Origin: Riptortus pedestris
Taxonomy: Eukaryota > Arthropoda > Insecta > Hemiptera > Alydidae
Reading direction: 5' to 3'
NCBI GenBank assembly: GCA_019009955.1
Contig: CM032230.1
Span: forward strand, 23,802,001 to 23,866,000
DNA length: 64,000 nucleotides
Position numbers and translations under genes: made by a program. Positions 32,410 to 45,800 of this stretch are shown in pieces. The notes beneath the pieces are model-generated. The model had not been told where the DNA came from. It was given only the letters and a program-made list of their open reading frames with translations, and made no database searches. The stretch's first letter is position 1. The number at the start of each line of letters is the position of its first letter.

Positions 32410-33181
32410 TTAACCCTTAAGTAGGCGCGTGGGGAGGGATTCCTCTTACAGGCACCCGGGGTCATTTATGACCCCATGCACAATACTTACTTTAGGAGTT
32501 TAATTTAATAAGAATTATAGATTAGGAACATTTGTAATAATAATCTAGGATAAGATAAAGAAAATAACTCATTTATTAAATTACAAACATGAAATATTTC
32601 ATGAAATTTAGTTAAAAATTTAAGCAATACAAAAAGGATACATAGAATTTATATTAATATTTTTCAAGAAGTTCATTCAAAATCATCAATACAATCTTTA
32701 TATATTATATCTGAATAAGCTTTACAAATAAAGAATTTGCATCTTGAGCATTTCTGAGAAGGTTGTTTGTCTTCTTTTCTGGGGCACATTTTGCATCGTT
32801 CTCCGAGAAGGTCCAGTAGCATCTGTAACCACTTCTGATGTTTTGACATCCTCTCCTAAATGTAATTTTATTTTTTTTCTTAAAGGTTTGGGAATGTTAT
32901 CTATAAATGGCCGCATTCTGATGTGTTTTTCGACTAATGATTTTCCTAAATTCCTTAAAAATCGATACACTCAAAGGCGCGTGGGGTCAAAAATGTCTTC
33001 CAAAGCTGACAGCAGCTGGGTGGTGACAGGCAGAGAGTTAAAAACACACTGAGGGTAGAGTTCAGTAAGGAGTAGGAAGGTACTAAAAATGTAAACAATG
33101 GCAGGTGGCCCGCATGGGCAGGAGACAAGATGAAACTTGCTCTTGGACAAAAATGACCCCGCGCGCCTACTTAAGGGTTAA
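32410..33181 (-). mobile_element. piggyBac-like element B, nested in A
   Basis: TTAA sits at both ends (32410-32413, 33178-33181). Ends CCCTTAAGTAGGCGCG and CGCGCCTACTTAAGGG are inverted repeats. Subterminal GGCGCGTGGGGTCA-type motifs recur at 32976, and GGGGTCATTTATGACCCC near 32458 is an 8-bp-stem palindrome. The 764-bp element keeps the 3' end of a piggyBac transposase on the minus strand. Confidence 0.9.
32673..32970 (-). pseudogene. piggyBac-like B transposase C-terminus with Cys-rich domain
   Basis: The minus strand reads YRFLRNLGKSLVEKHIRMRP and a basic linker (GPSRR). After one frame change at about 32803-32810 it continues as CKMCPRKEDKQPSQKC, then SRCKFFICKAYSD, to a stop at 32673. 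The paired CxxC motifs are the cysteine-rich C-terminal domain of piggyBac transposases, which binds the element ends. The catalytic DDD core is absent. Confidence 0.8.
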
Positions 33182-33444
33182 ATACTAAAATTAAACTATA
33201 AAATTGCTGTTTTATTGCTGACCACTACCAATTTGTGTTTTTCACTCGAAAGAACATATTTTTCTAAAATATTTTTAACTTTTTGCCTAGATGTTAAATA
33301 AACACTTATAAGAATATATTGCCATAAAGTATTTGTCATTTAGTTTTTTTTTGTTTACAAAAAATTATTGTTAAATAGAAGGTCCACATGGACCCCACCT
33401 CAGTAAAAGTGAGTAATTATTCCATGTCAGTGGTTAAGGGTTAA

Positions 33445-33545
33445 GGTTGTGCTCATGATAGGATTTTGAAAAAAAATTCTTAAATGTTCATCAAACCTTC
33501 CCATTACCCAGGAGAAAATGAGGTGTTCAAAATGTTATGTATACA
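33445..33545 (+). repeat. Repeat X copy 3, right piece
   Basis: GTGCTCATGATAGG, then TTAAATGTTCATCAAACC and TTACCCAGGAGA, continues copy 2 (GTACTCATGATGCG, TCAAATGTCCATCGATCC, TACCCAGGAGA). Similarity fades near ACAGGGTGTCCC at about 33543. Confidence 0.7.
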
Positions 33546-36500
33546 GGGTGTCCCAACTTCCCCTGCCACTCCCCCCCCCTTATATCATGCTTGTATTTAC
33601 AAGGGGCTGAGACTTAAAATCAGTGTAGAATAATTGTGACCCCTTAAGAATCTTTTCAGGCCATATTCAACCTTATAACCTTCTCCAATACTCTAGCGAT
33701 CATAACTTTGGAATTTCCAATGGAATGCCATTATACGTTTTATGACGGATTCTTGTAGAAAATTGAATTCTAAAATTAGTTTATATGGGTGAAGTTTTCG
33801 ATTTGACCCATCCTTTAGCCGTATAATGCACAAAACTTTATTTCAGAAACGGCACATTTTATTGGAAAATGCTGCAACATAAAAGTTGTAGCCAACAAAA
33901 TAATCTTTGAAACAAATCTATGGGATAAGGGATGGCGTCTGAATTTAATAAATGAAAAAAAAATGTTTTTTCAAAGAACATCTAGTACTAGTTAGGGATT
34001 GAATTTCATCAACAGAGCTATATTATAACCTAACAATATCAACAGTGAGGCTTACTTGGAACAAACTTAAATTAAATCAGTGGAAACCACTTTTATTCCA
34101 ATCCTTAATGATGGATAACACAGTTAGCAAATTCCTTCAGACTTTTGTTCAGCTATGGTGTTACAGCAGAGTACAGAGTTTTGACAATTGTTTTTCTCCA
34201 AATGTTTAGATGTTGTACTAGTCATATTTTAGCTGGGAAATAGATTTTTTTGGTTCCATGGATGATAAAAAATTCGCCAATATTCAGCCCATAGCCATTC
34301 CATGGATCATGCGGTTATTTAGTGCTTAAGATATTTCAATGGGAACCATAGCTAGTTAATAATGTATAGTTTAATAAGAAAGGTGAATAAGGTAAGAATA
34401 ATAATGATAAACTACAAAAAATAACACAGTTTATTTTATATAACATATTTTCATGAACAATTTGTAAATACACAGAATTTATACTATGAAGAATTGCATT
34501 TAAAGTTAGACGATGTTATTCCTTTAGACACTAAGACAGTCTCAAAACTGAGTAAAGATTTACTATATAAAACAGTAATATACTATACTCAAAATTAATA
34601 CTAGAACACTTTCATTATCTAATAGAAATTGGCTCTCTTAAGAAAAAAGTATATGCTTTTGTTTATTACAGTTGAAAAAAGATTATTTTTTAACACTAAA
34701 TTTTGGTCGTTAAATGTGTGAAAGAAAAAATAAGGATTCTGCAGTAACAAGTGAAAATGTTGAATCAGTCAAAAACTTATATAAAATTCTACCAAGATGA
34801 GTTTATATGTGTAAGCATTTAATGCTGGTGTCCTAATTTTATTCCTAGTCACATACATATACGTCTATTATTTTGAATTGATTAATTTTCAAATTAAATA
34901 CTGCAGTCTGAAAAATTAAGAATATCAGAAGGGGAAAATAATTCTACATGATTTAAGCATAAAGATTACTTACAGACATGAGATAAAGACAGCCTAAAAT
35001 TTTTATTATGATATTAACAATAACTTTTTAAATATTAAATGTAATACAACATTAATTATTTTAAAACAAATCCTATACTTCCCCTTCAATCAAAATAATT
35101 CAATGTAAATCATTATATTACAATGTAAGATTATGAAAAAGAATGAAATTAGTAATTTCATTTTTTCTTTACAACTAACCAAAATATGTATTCGTAAGTT
35201 TATGTAGACGGAATAAAGTTGATTGAAGAGCCTGATTGTTTAAGTGTTGCTAGTCATTACATCTATTCGTTATTGTTGTCGTTGAAGTTTTGGCCATTAA
35301 TTATTACGTAGTTTTGAAACTAAAAGGAGGATACAATTTTGAGAAGATGAGTTCCTCTGAATCAGACTTTTTATTAATATTTATTTGGTTGACCTTAAGA
35401 AGTTCTTTCTGTATAGCCTTCAAATACTTGTGGTGGTATTATGACTAGGAGCGAGCTAGATAACTCAGTAGATTGAAGAGGAAGCTATTAAAATAAAAAA
35501 CTAAAATATTAGTGTAGGCACCAGTTTTTACAGGTATACAAAATGAAAGAAAGAACTGAAGTATATATTACATTAGATTTTTTTTGATATTTTTACTTTA
35601 TGAATTACAGTCCTGAGACTTTGCCTGCTCTAAATCTACTATTATTAACTATTTCTTTCTATAGTTGTTTATAATTTATTTTTCCCTTTAAAAATTAGCT
35701 AGTCGTAGGAGATTCATGAAATTTTGCCAGGAATGAGTTTTCCCAGTCAGTTGATAGCCTATTAGTAGGCCAAAATAAATGGATTTTCTATGGCTAAAAA
35801 AATGCTTACAAATATATGGAATTGCACAGTCTTCCTACTAAGATAAAAAGTGATTTATGTTTTATTATGCATAAACTTATAAACTTTCTATACATAAACA
35901 TACATCCTTACATGTTAATGCACGTGTAACAAACAACTCAACACCATAATACATTTTTATTTCCTGAAATACTGTTGTTGAAAACTATAAATTGTGTTCT
36001 TTGTATGTGTATAAATTTAAATTCTGAAAGGAAATCAAGTGAATAAAAGCTAAATCTGTCAGCATTTTTACAATATATATTTCCCACTCTTAACACATAA
36101 AAACATAGGTACTTAATATTTTATATATAATAGTAATATTGACTGAAATGAATAATACAAACTTATAGAAAATAACACAAAAACAAATTTATTGCAATTA
36201 CAACTTCATTAGTAGGCCTAATAAATTAATTGAGTGGAGAAATCAGAGAATGTTTTGACCAATGGATTCATTAAAAAAAACTACATACATTATAATGAAG
36301 TACGCAAATATCTTTTTAAATAAAATTCTAAGGTATTTCTGTAATTAAAATTTTGAAAAGAACAATTATTATTCATGTTTTATGTCATTCTAATAATAAA
36401 AAAAAGAAGAAAAGAAATCTTGTCAGCCCAAGTGTGTGCTTGTTTAAAATTCTATAACTATCTGGAGAATTTTATATCTGTGTGTCCTACTATGTGGGGC

Positions 36501-37991
36501 AAACTCAGGAAAAAACAATAGTTCTTGCTAATGTAATCAGAGATTGACAGAACAGAAATGGAAGGATTTATTTAGTGTTAATCTTAATCCAACGTATATT
36601 TCAATGGGAAACCAAAATGTTCATTTCAACATGTTATGACTGAAACACAGCTAGTCTATATAAATAAAACTCTTTTTATTTATTAGAAAAAGGTTTTTCT
36701 ACTTTTCTATTTAAATTTGGCGGGGACCGATGCTAAGATAATATAATTGTTTTATTTTGATGGGTAACTAGATTTATTTGATCGCTAGAATAATAAATTT
36801 GCCAATATTCTTCCAACAGTATTCCACGCTTCATGTCTGAAACTATAAATATACTAATCCTAAATTTGCCCAACTGATTATATCTTGGGTAAAACAAAGG
36901 AATGACAACTCTTTTACTATGCATGTTACAGGGCATTTGTGTTATTATTGAATTTGAAAGGATGATTTTGTATATCCAATTTTTATATTTCTACGGGAAA
37001 CCATTTCTATTTGAACCTGTCTTTACGAGTTACACGGCTAATAATAACTATAAAGATGAAAAGAAAACTGCAAGCAATATTTAAAGAAATAAAAATGTTG
37101 GTGCTGAACAGTATAAACAATTTAAAGAAGATTTTGCTATATTCACATGCATATGTATAAAAACACTTTTTACATACATATAGTATTATTTTAAATAATA
37201 CTAGTTGAATTTATATATATATATTCTATGAGGTGCTTATATTACAAATTTTATTACTCAACTATAAATATTTATGATTTATAACAACATGAAAAACATG
37301 ATTCGTTAACAAGGCCTGTTTTCTGAGCGAGTCTAAACAATTTCATACATATCAATAGCTTTATATATATATAAATTATTTTACATTTCATATGTACAGT
37401 AATTTAAAAATCATATTTACAAAAAAAAAGCACCAATATACAGATTCATCATTGGTAAAAAAAGTATTTATAAAAAATAGAAGATAAATAATAAATAATA
37501 AAAAAAGAAAAAAATATTGAAGCGTATTAAGTACACAGATAGACAATATTCGTTTTTTTTAAATAAGCGTTAACAATATCAAGAGGAAGGGAGTACCTAG
37601 ATAAAGAATTCAACCTGAATTCTGACATTTATATTAATTAAAATCTTTGCAATAGGCCTTTCATAATATTACTCATTAAATGAGCACAAGTCTTAATTTG
37701 TTTTCTTCTTCTTCTTCTTTTTTTTTAATTATCTAAATAAATTAGAGGCTTCATTTATTTTCTAAATATTCCAATTTCGTTTAAAAATATTTATACCATG
37801 GTCATAAAAAAGTTGTTAAAAAGTCTCAATGCTAGACTTCAAATTAATTTTAAAAAATCAAAGAATGATAGACCTTCATATCAATAAAAGTAAATCAACT
37901 TCTTTTGAGATGTCCACCCTCCACTTGCACTCCGCCAAGCTGAATACTTCCTCTTACGGCGTCATTGGCGGAAGTTATTGTTCCACTCTAG
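33546..37991. other. Intergenic or 3' UTR of the minus-strand gene
   Basis: Very AT-rich, with no open frame that looks coding and no RNA gene. AATAAA occurs several times on the minus strand (for example 37754-37759), so an unknown part may be 3' UTR of the gene ending at 37992. Confidence 0.5.
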
Positions 37992-39795
37992 CTAGAGATC
38001 AGAATCAGTTTCTGTAAGTTCTGGTTGTCCAAAATTTCTGGTGATACTTTCAGACATACTTCGAATGTTTGCTAAATTGGATATATCAGAAGGTAAGTCC
38101 CGTCCTCTTCGACCATAATTGTTGTACCTGAAACAAGTAATTCCTAGTAATTTTTTTTATTATTTTAATTTAATCAACCAGACATACAAGTGGTTTAGTA
38201 AATATTCATTTCATTAGGTCCTGAGGATTTTTTTTGAAGCAACTGACAAGAATTTTATATTAATCTTTTAGCCATAATTATTTAAAGCTGTGAATTTAGT
38301 AGAATGCTAAATAAACCAACTTTAATTCTATCGTAAACAATTTCATCCTTGTAAAATCCTGATCTTACCACGTAATTACCATCTTTCTCCTCTAAAACCA
38401 CATGCACCGTTTGGACTACCCCCCCACCCCAATTGTATTCTTCTTTTGGACATTAAGGCAAATGTAGAGACCATGAGCAAAGAAATGCTGAATTACCCGT
38501 TGTTGGTGTATTAAAATTGATATAATTTTTGTTTCAAATTATAATAATTATTATATATGATATGATTTAATTCTAATAGGCATTCTATAGTAATACGAGT
38601 AAAATATAAAGTAGTAATTAAAGTTGGGAACAAATTTTAAAATTAAAAAAGAAAGGAAAAATGCTTTATTACTGATAAATGATTTACAAACATGTTTAAT
38701 TATTTTAATTTTGTTGATAATTCCAATATTAAGAAGTATATAATATGACTTTAAAGTGTGATTTCGTAATTCTGTCAAGGCATTGACGTGTAAAACCAAT
38801 AAAATTCTGTTTGATGTTAGTTGGAAGTCAACATTTCGAAATTCATAAATCTGAACCATTTTTCAAGATTAAAAATTATATTCTAATCACAATTCATCCT
38901 CTAATATTTTTTTCTTCTAGCATTTAAACCAATATTAAAAAAGTTATTGACAAATATATGTTTTGAGTTTGGTGTAAACCGTTCACTCTCAGTTAAAAAA
39001 TACCTATAAAGCAGACAAACACATGACTCAAAAGTTATCCAAGACCATTGATACCAACACCTAAGTATACACGGCTAGCATAAATCCCTATTATTAATTA
39101 AAATGCTTAAATACACTAATTTATGAATTTAAATATTTATATAGCTCTTGAATATAGAAAAAATGGCATTTATAATAATGGAAAAAAAAACCAATAAAAA
39201 AGTCATGTTTCCAGCATAGGAGGCTGATAAATGTATTAATCCTACATATACACAAACAACAATTGGAACAGAGCAAAGTAAAATTGTTTTAATTTTTTAA
39301 AAATGAGTAGCTAAGCTTCATGCAAAAGCAAACAGCTTTATAATTCACTTTTACAATTTGAGTTGTTGTCTAACAACACTATTTCTAAAGAAAAGGGCTT
39401 GAAAATAATTTTAAAAAAAGCTATTTGTTACATATTTTTTTATTTAAATAAAGAACTTAAAAATTTAAAATTAACCAGCAAGTACAGTAGTTTCATATCC
39501 AGGCTAAATAGGGCAGAAAATAATCTGGATATAAGTGATACTTTGGAAGGAAGAGACATACCTAAAAACATTTAAGAAGCATAATTCATTATATTTGAGT
39601 AAATATATGAGAGTGGTCGATTTATAGTTAAATGGCAGAAATGATTGAATGAATTTCCAGAGAGAGAAAAACCTATACTAATATATTCTTGTCCCCTTCT
39701 GTCACATTCCTGTGACTCAGGATTGCTCTTTGGCCAATCCGAATATGGGAGAGTGGATACATGAGGTGACCAGATAAAAGGAAAATTAATCTGTA

Positions 39796-39855
<60 letters not shown>

Positions 39856-42800
39856 GCTGAATTAACAGTCAAAAACTGAACTTACAAACTGAAAAAAATC
39901 AATCCTCGGATTAGTTAAATTAATAAAACCTTATATGACTTTGTAGACTTCCTCGCTGGGTAAACACCTCTCCTGACTTGTTACAGCAGTCTTCACACTT
40001 ATTGCGATGTTAATTTTCAGCAACTCTTTGGTTTCCTTCTTCAGGTTGGTCATTGCTATTGCCGCTAGGCTGCAGTAGGTCCCCAGACTGCAGGCTAGCA
40101 GTAGTAGCAATGACCAGTCTGAAGAAGGAAACCGAAGAGTTGCTGAAAATTAGCATCCCAATAAGCGTGAAGACCACTGGAGTGGAAAGCCGGAGCAAGT
40201 CAAAATAGTAATAAAACCTTATCACATTAAATAATTGTCAATAAGCTCTGGTAACTGTTGTTGACGGGTTCATGTAAAAATATACTATTTTCTGAATCAT
40301 TCAGACCCCTGACTTTGACCTACAGAACATTTATGTAGATCTACAGAAAATTTGCACATGAAGAGTGACGAGAAGACCACTGGAGCAGATAGCCGGTTTG
40401 GAGAAGACGAAAATCTATCGTAGAAGTCTATGAAACCACAAATTAATATACTATTTGCCCCTGCAGGGCTGTAATTAGAAGACAAATATTTCATTGGTCT
40501 TGACTTTAATTTATTAAAAAACTCATGTCTATCGTCCTTAATAATCTGTCCTATCAATGAATGGGTGAAGGTGCGATAGAAGTGCAACCTCAAAATCCTA
40601 TTAATTGTTAAGAAGACTCAGAATGCCACTTCCAAGATACAAACTATTGTTCTGTGCATTTTCCTTTAACTTGTAAATTAGTACAGTTTACATGTATTAT
40701 TGTATTCCAATTATTAGTGGAGGCCCATTCCCTCCTACTCTATGTGATTTTCACTTTAAGATGCTACATCTCTAATCATCTCATGAACAACTTACATTTC
40801 AAGTCTTGTTTACATAATATGATACAACTTGTAAAATAGAAACATTAGTAAGGTTTGGTTTGAGGTGCTGATTTTGATTTTAACAGTGGTTTATTTCATG
40901 CTGGTTAGTTGCGTATACTTAGAAGATTTGACTGCTAATAAACTACACTAATTTCTCATAGATTCATAAATAAAGTGGAACAGCCAATCAAACTTATTTT
41001 TGTAGCTTATACTTCATGACTTCTTGCATTGTTAAGATCATTTTTTCATTCTTTTGATAATTGCAATGAAAGCGGTTATTGTGGCTATTATGACAGTATT
41101 AGTAATGACATATTTACAAACATTACAGCTCATTGTTCGTAATAAATGAAAAAAGCTATAAGAGCTTGAAGAAACACTGCAGCAGCCAAATATAATCAGT
41201 AACGGACCAATGCTACTTACAAATTAATTGTTCAGTGTGAATTTAAATGGCAGCTGATATGAAGTATTAAGTTCTCCTGTCAAAAAAAAATAGCAGATAA
41301 CCACCAGTGAGATTATATTAAAACAATCATATAGTAAATAAAAAAAGAAAAATTAATATAATTTGTTCTAAACACATTAAAAAAAAAATATATGAAACAG
41401 AATGTTAAAAAATGACATCTGGAAATAGTGGATATAATCATCAGTCAGACGTATATACATAACTATACTTCCAAAACAATTAAATATAAAATGCAGAAAG
41501 GAGGTGGCAGTGGTGTAGTGTATAGAATCACAATTCCCTGCCAAAGAGGGCTGGGTTCATGGCTAGAGTTTGCACACTTTTATTAAGTTATGCAATTAAT
41601 AGACTTCAATGTCAAACACCTTCCATCCAATAAGAATTACAAGACAATTGAGAACTAATCTAATAAAGAAGTAGCAACACTAAGTCAGTAATTCCACCAC
41701 AACAGAGGAAATGTGTCAAACCAACAACTTGAACTTCCACCAAAGCTGTGTTGCAAGCCCTGGTCCTTCATCATGAGTTGCTGAGTCAATGATTTTCGTT
41801 TTCATAAAATGCATTAGAAATTATTTTTTTTAGTTATGATGCTCATTTACGTTCTACATGATCATTCTTCCTTTTAAAATGTATACTAATACTCACTTTT
41901 TCATGAGTTGTGTATTTAGAAGGGCTCGAAAAGAAATAATAGAGCAATAGAGTTGCTATTGCAAAGAGCTAAATAAACATTAATTTTAAGCTAGACATGA
42001 GATGTTTTGTGATACAGTTGCTTCAAGTAAAAATCACAAACATAAGTAGTAGGGTTAGCTGAATGGTGATAACTAAAAAAATACAAATAACTTGATTAAT
42101 ATTAGTAAATATTCAAGTCAGAGAAAGAAAATGTATGGAACTGTAGAATATGTTTTTAACAAGATTGGCTACATAACTTTTCTCTTGATCAGGCTTAGAG
42201 GTATTTATGTTTTTTTTTATTTTGCCCAATTTCTCTAACTCTCCGGCAAAAAGTGGACGTTAATAAATAAAAAAAATCTCTAACTCTCATTATTCCTGGT
42301 CCAATTTCAGCCATAAATGAATTTAATCTTTAGTTTTACATAAAAATTAGGGGTTTTGTATATTCAATAATGTGGAGACGAACAGTTTGAAAAGCTAGTC
42401 AGTTGATTCAAATAGTGAGAGTAATGTTCACTTGTTCTCAAACTAGCCTGTACATGCAAGTTTTCTTCACCTCTAAATGCAGCTAGTCATTCCTCATCTG
42501 CACTTGCATAGGGATGCTAACTTTGTGTATCCTACTGACTGGGAATAGTAACAATCAATTTCAGGGTAAAAAAAGGTATGCTGAACCCTACTGAATAAAT
42601 TGCACTCAGAAATTAGACCATTCTGGAAACATCGCCTACTCACTGGTCCCAAATCCAGTCATCTTGTCCCACTCATAGATAATGTCATCTAGGTTTTATG
42701 TGATATTTCTCCCTTAGTAAGAATCTAAGACATGTAATTTAAGCGAGACATGAAATGACTGGTGTTATGATAATTTAAAAGTGAAAATTGGATGAGGCAG

Positions 42801-45800
42801 TTATTAAGTTTAGCTGCATAACATTTTTTGATCCAACACATTTTAACAAAAGTATCCATGAATTTGTATTTTACTCTTTCTCTAAAACCCACTCTTCCTG
42901 GTTCAATGTCAACCATTAATGAACTTGGTCCTTAGTGTAAATATTTGCTTGCACCTAGATGCAATGTAAGATAGAAGTCTAGGTGCTGCAGCAGATCGGG
43001 TGAAATGATGTGGGTATGGTGTTTCTGGACAAGAATTAACTGTTAAATAGTGGCTCTAAGCATAAGCCTTTGACATTCCTTACTAGGGTGCTAGCAGTAT
43101 TGATGATAGAGTTCACAGAATCGGATTAAAGTGTAGATTCAGCAACACTTCCTTAATCTGTGTGCCTGCTCTTTGCAAGGAGGCAGATGTTGATCAAGGC
43201 GTGTAGTAACTGCTGGTAATGAGGAAGAGAATACTGGAGACAAAAATATATCCATTGATGAAATTATTAAGGTGCGCAACAGGGGGATAATACAAAACCA
43301 ATGCCAATGGAAAAAAAAAGACCTCAGTGGAGGAATAAGGTACAGACACATTTAAAAAAGCCTATTGGAAATTATTGGAAGCGACAGAGAGGAACCCATG
43401 GTTTGATATTAAATTTGAGAAGTTCCTCAGGTTGCTGGAGTTTACTGAAGCCTGAAAACTAAATAATGGAAATATCTTGGTTTATATTGGCTAAAGAAAA
43501 AATTAGAAGAACAACAATTTTAGAAATTAAATTTATAACTAGATTGGTTCTATAACATTTTTTTGTTTTGATTCATAGTAACAGAGATATTTACCTACCT
43601 ATAACTCTCCATACCCATAGAGCTGATTCTGATCATTAATGAATTTGATTATTTTTTTTTTTGCATTTGAAAGTTTAAGTATGAAGTTTGGTTTTTGGTT
43701 TCACTATCTCAAAATCTGATCTGTTAGAGAGTGAACAGATTCACCATATACATAAAAATTATGATTTTGTTTTTGGCACTCGTCTATTATGATTTGTAAA
43801 GATGTGAAGGAATTTTTGTGTATTTTTGTCATCTGACTAAACACAATTTCCAAAGAACCACTGCTAAAAACATTCGATAATTATAATGCTCTGTATCACC
43901 TCTTTATAAATTACCGATAGACTTATGCCAGTATAGACATTGTAAAATTACTTGAAGCTTTGCATTATCTGGAAGAACAAAACAAGCTTAACATATTGAT
44001 GCTGTAAAGTTGAAGCTTTATATTTTAACATTATAATTATTATTTCTTCTTTTTTTTCTAAGAAACATATAATTTACCCAGTCTAAATACAGTCTGCTAA
44101 AGATTTGCATATAACATTTTTTTTAAAGAAAGTTTCAGCAAATAATTCACTACCACTGGTAGAGACCACTTGTAGCACCATTTTGGCATTAGCTGGAGCA
44201 TTAAATGACGATGGAGAAGCACACAATTCAGGCTTCAGTATTAATAAAGATAAAACAATGCACATGCGATTGTAAAGATAGACCAGAGGTAGAAAATTCT
44301 GTCATTTTGGGAAGTATATGCCTCTCAATTGCACATAATTTAAAGGTCTAGAACATTGGAGGGGAATAAAATAGTAGTTGACATCAGACTGAGAAAGGTT
44401 GTAGGGACCAGATGCTTCAACTCTCTTCAAGGATCTCTATGGGAATGCAAGACTATCTATATAATTTTGAAATTTGTGGCATGAATACAGTAGCTGATTT
44501 GTTTTAACATAAATCTGATTAAACGTTACAATTTTTTTTAATCATGGTAATAAACATTTCATTAAGAAGAAAATAAAGCACATTCGACAATTCCAAGTAA
44601 AAACGATATAAGAAAATAAGGATGTTGAGTAAGATTTTAATAGCAGTAATACTGGGCTGCAATGAGAGTAAAATCAGTAAACTACTGGTACTCTAGTTAT
44701 GCTGAATGAGGTTTGGGAATAACCAGATGCACTCATCCTTTATTTGTAACAACTTCTTTAACAGGGGTTTTGTTTGGAGTGGCGTTTCTTAATAATTCTT
44801 ATTTACGATGTATCAATCCATTATTACTGTTAACACAATGGAGATAAAAGTCGTTTACACAGTCAAATGGACGAGAAAGAATCTGCAATAAAATGCTTAA
44901 TTTGAAGAAAATTCTACATTTTCACAGCTTATATTACAGAGAACGCCAAAATCAGAAATGAGGAAATACATATCAGAACGTTCAAACTTGAAAAAATTCT
45001 ACTAACCAATGTGAATATTTTGCAGGTCTGGTGTAATGGGGCATAGTGCAGATGATCTATGCAGGAACACCGTGCTTCTTGTGCAAGGGGAGTTATGTGT
45101 ATACTAACATGAACTTTTAATAATTATAGATGATTAGAATATTCAAACAAGATATCAAATTCTGTGGTCAAAAGGAGACAAATACTCTCTTCCCCTGATA
45201 ATTTAGACTATTTCTTTTAGTAAATAACTATAAAATTAAAACAAGGAAAAATAATTAATTTGTAAGTTTTTTTTTTAAAATCAAACCCTACATTCACCTT
45301 CAAGTTGATCATATTTCAATAAAGAGCATTCCATATCCACAATTTAATATAAATTTCACACTATAGAGGTAAAACCACCCAACACCATTTATAAATCTAG
45401 TGATATTTTTTCTTCAGTGTTCTTAATCATGCAATTATTTCTACAGCCTTGAAATCCGGCTTAGTAAATAACTCATACATGCACAAAAGAATACAAGTTG
45501 TCACACATCCCTTCCCATTTTTAACTACATTAAAGATGAAAATGAGAATCCAGTATGCCAAACATTTTTTTTATTTATTTCTAAAGCTGTTGAAAGTGGC
45601 ATTTTGATGCAAAATAAAATGAATAATTCTATATCTGAGAAACATTAATGTATAGGGTATTAAAATGTTATCACTTTGAGTAACATTTCTATTTCATGTT
45701 TAATGTTGTAAAAATGAGTATCATATTTCCCTATATCATAGAGATTGGGTTTATTAAATATATTGAAAATTAACTTATATAATTTCATTAAGTATAACTT

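Larger units (their letters stand above)
30878..33444. mobile_element. piggyBac-like element A (host of two later insertions)
   Basis: Ends CCCTTAACCACTGA (30882) and TCAGTGGTTAAGGG (to 33440) form a terminal inverted repeat flanked by TTAA on both sides (30878-30881, 33441-33444). Removing it rejoins repeat X as in copy 2 with one base change (ATTGAGG there, ATTAAGG here). Of its 2.56 kb, about 1.8 kb are later insertions. The rest has only a short open frame, so it is an internally deleted derivative. Confidence 0.9.

Noticed and set aside
33540..34030. ACAGGGTGTCCC start resembling a DNA transposon end
   Set aside because: This end type is common in insect repeats, but no matching inverted end or duplication was found nearby.
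39600..39780. Possible extra exon of the minus-strand gene upstream of the TA run
   Set aside because: No open frame with acceptor and donor in matching phase; exons 48433-48105 and 38127-37992 already join in frame.
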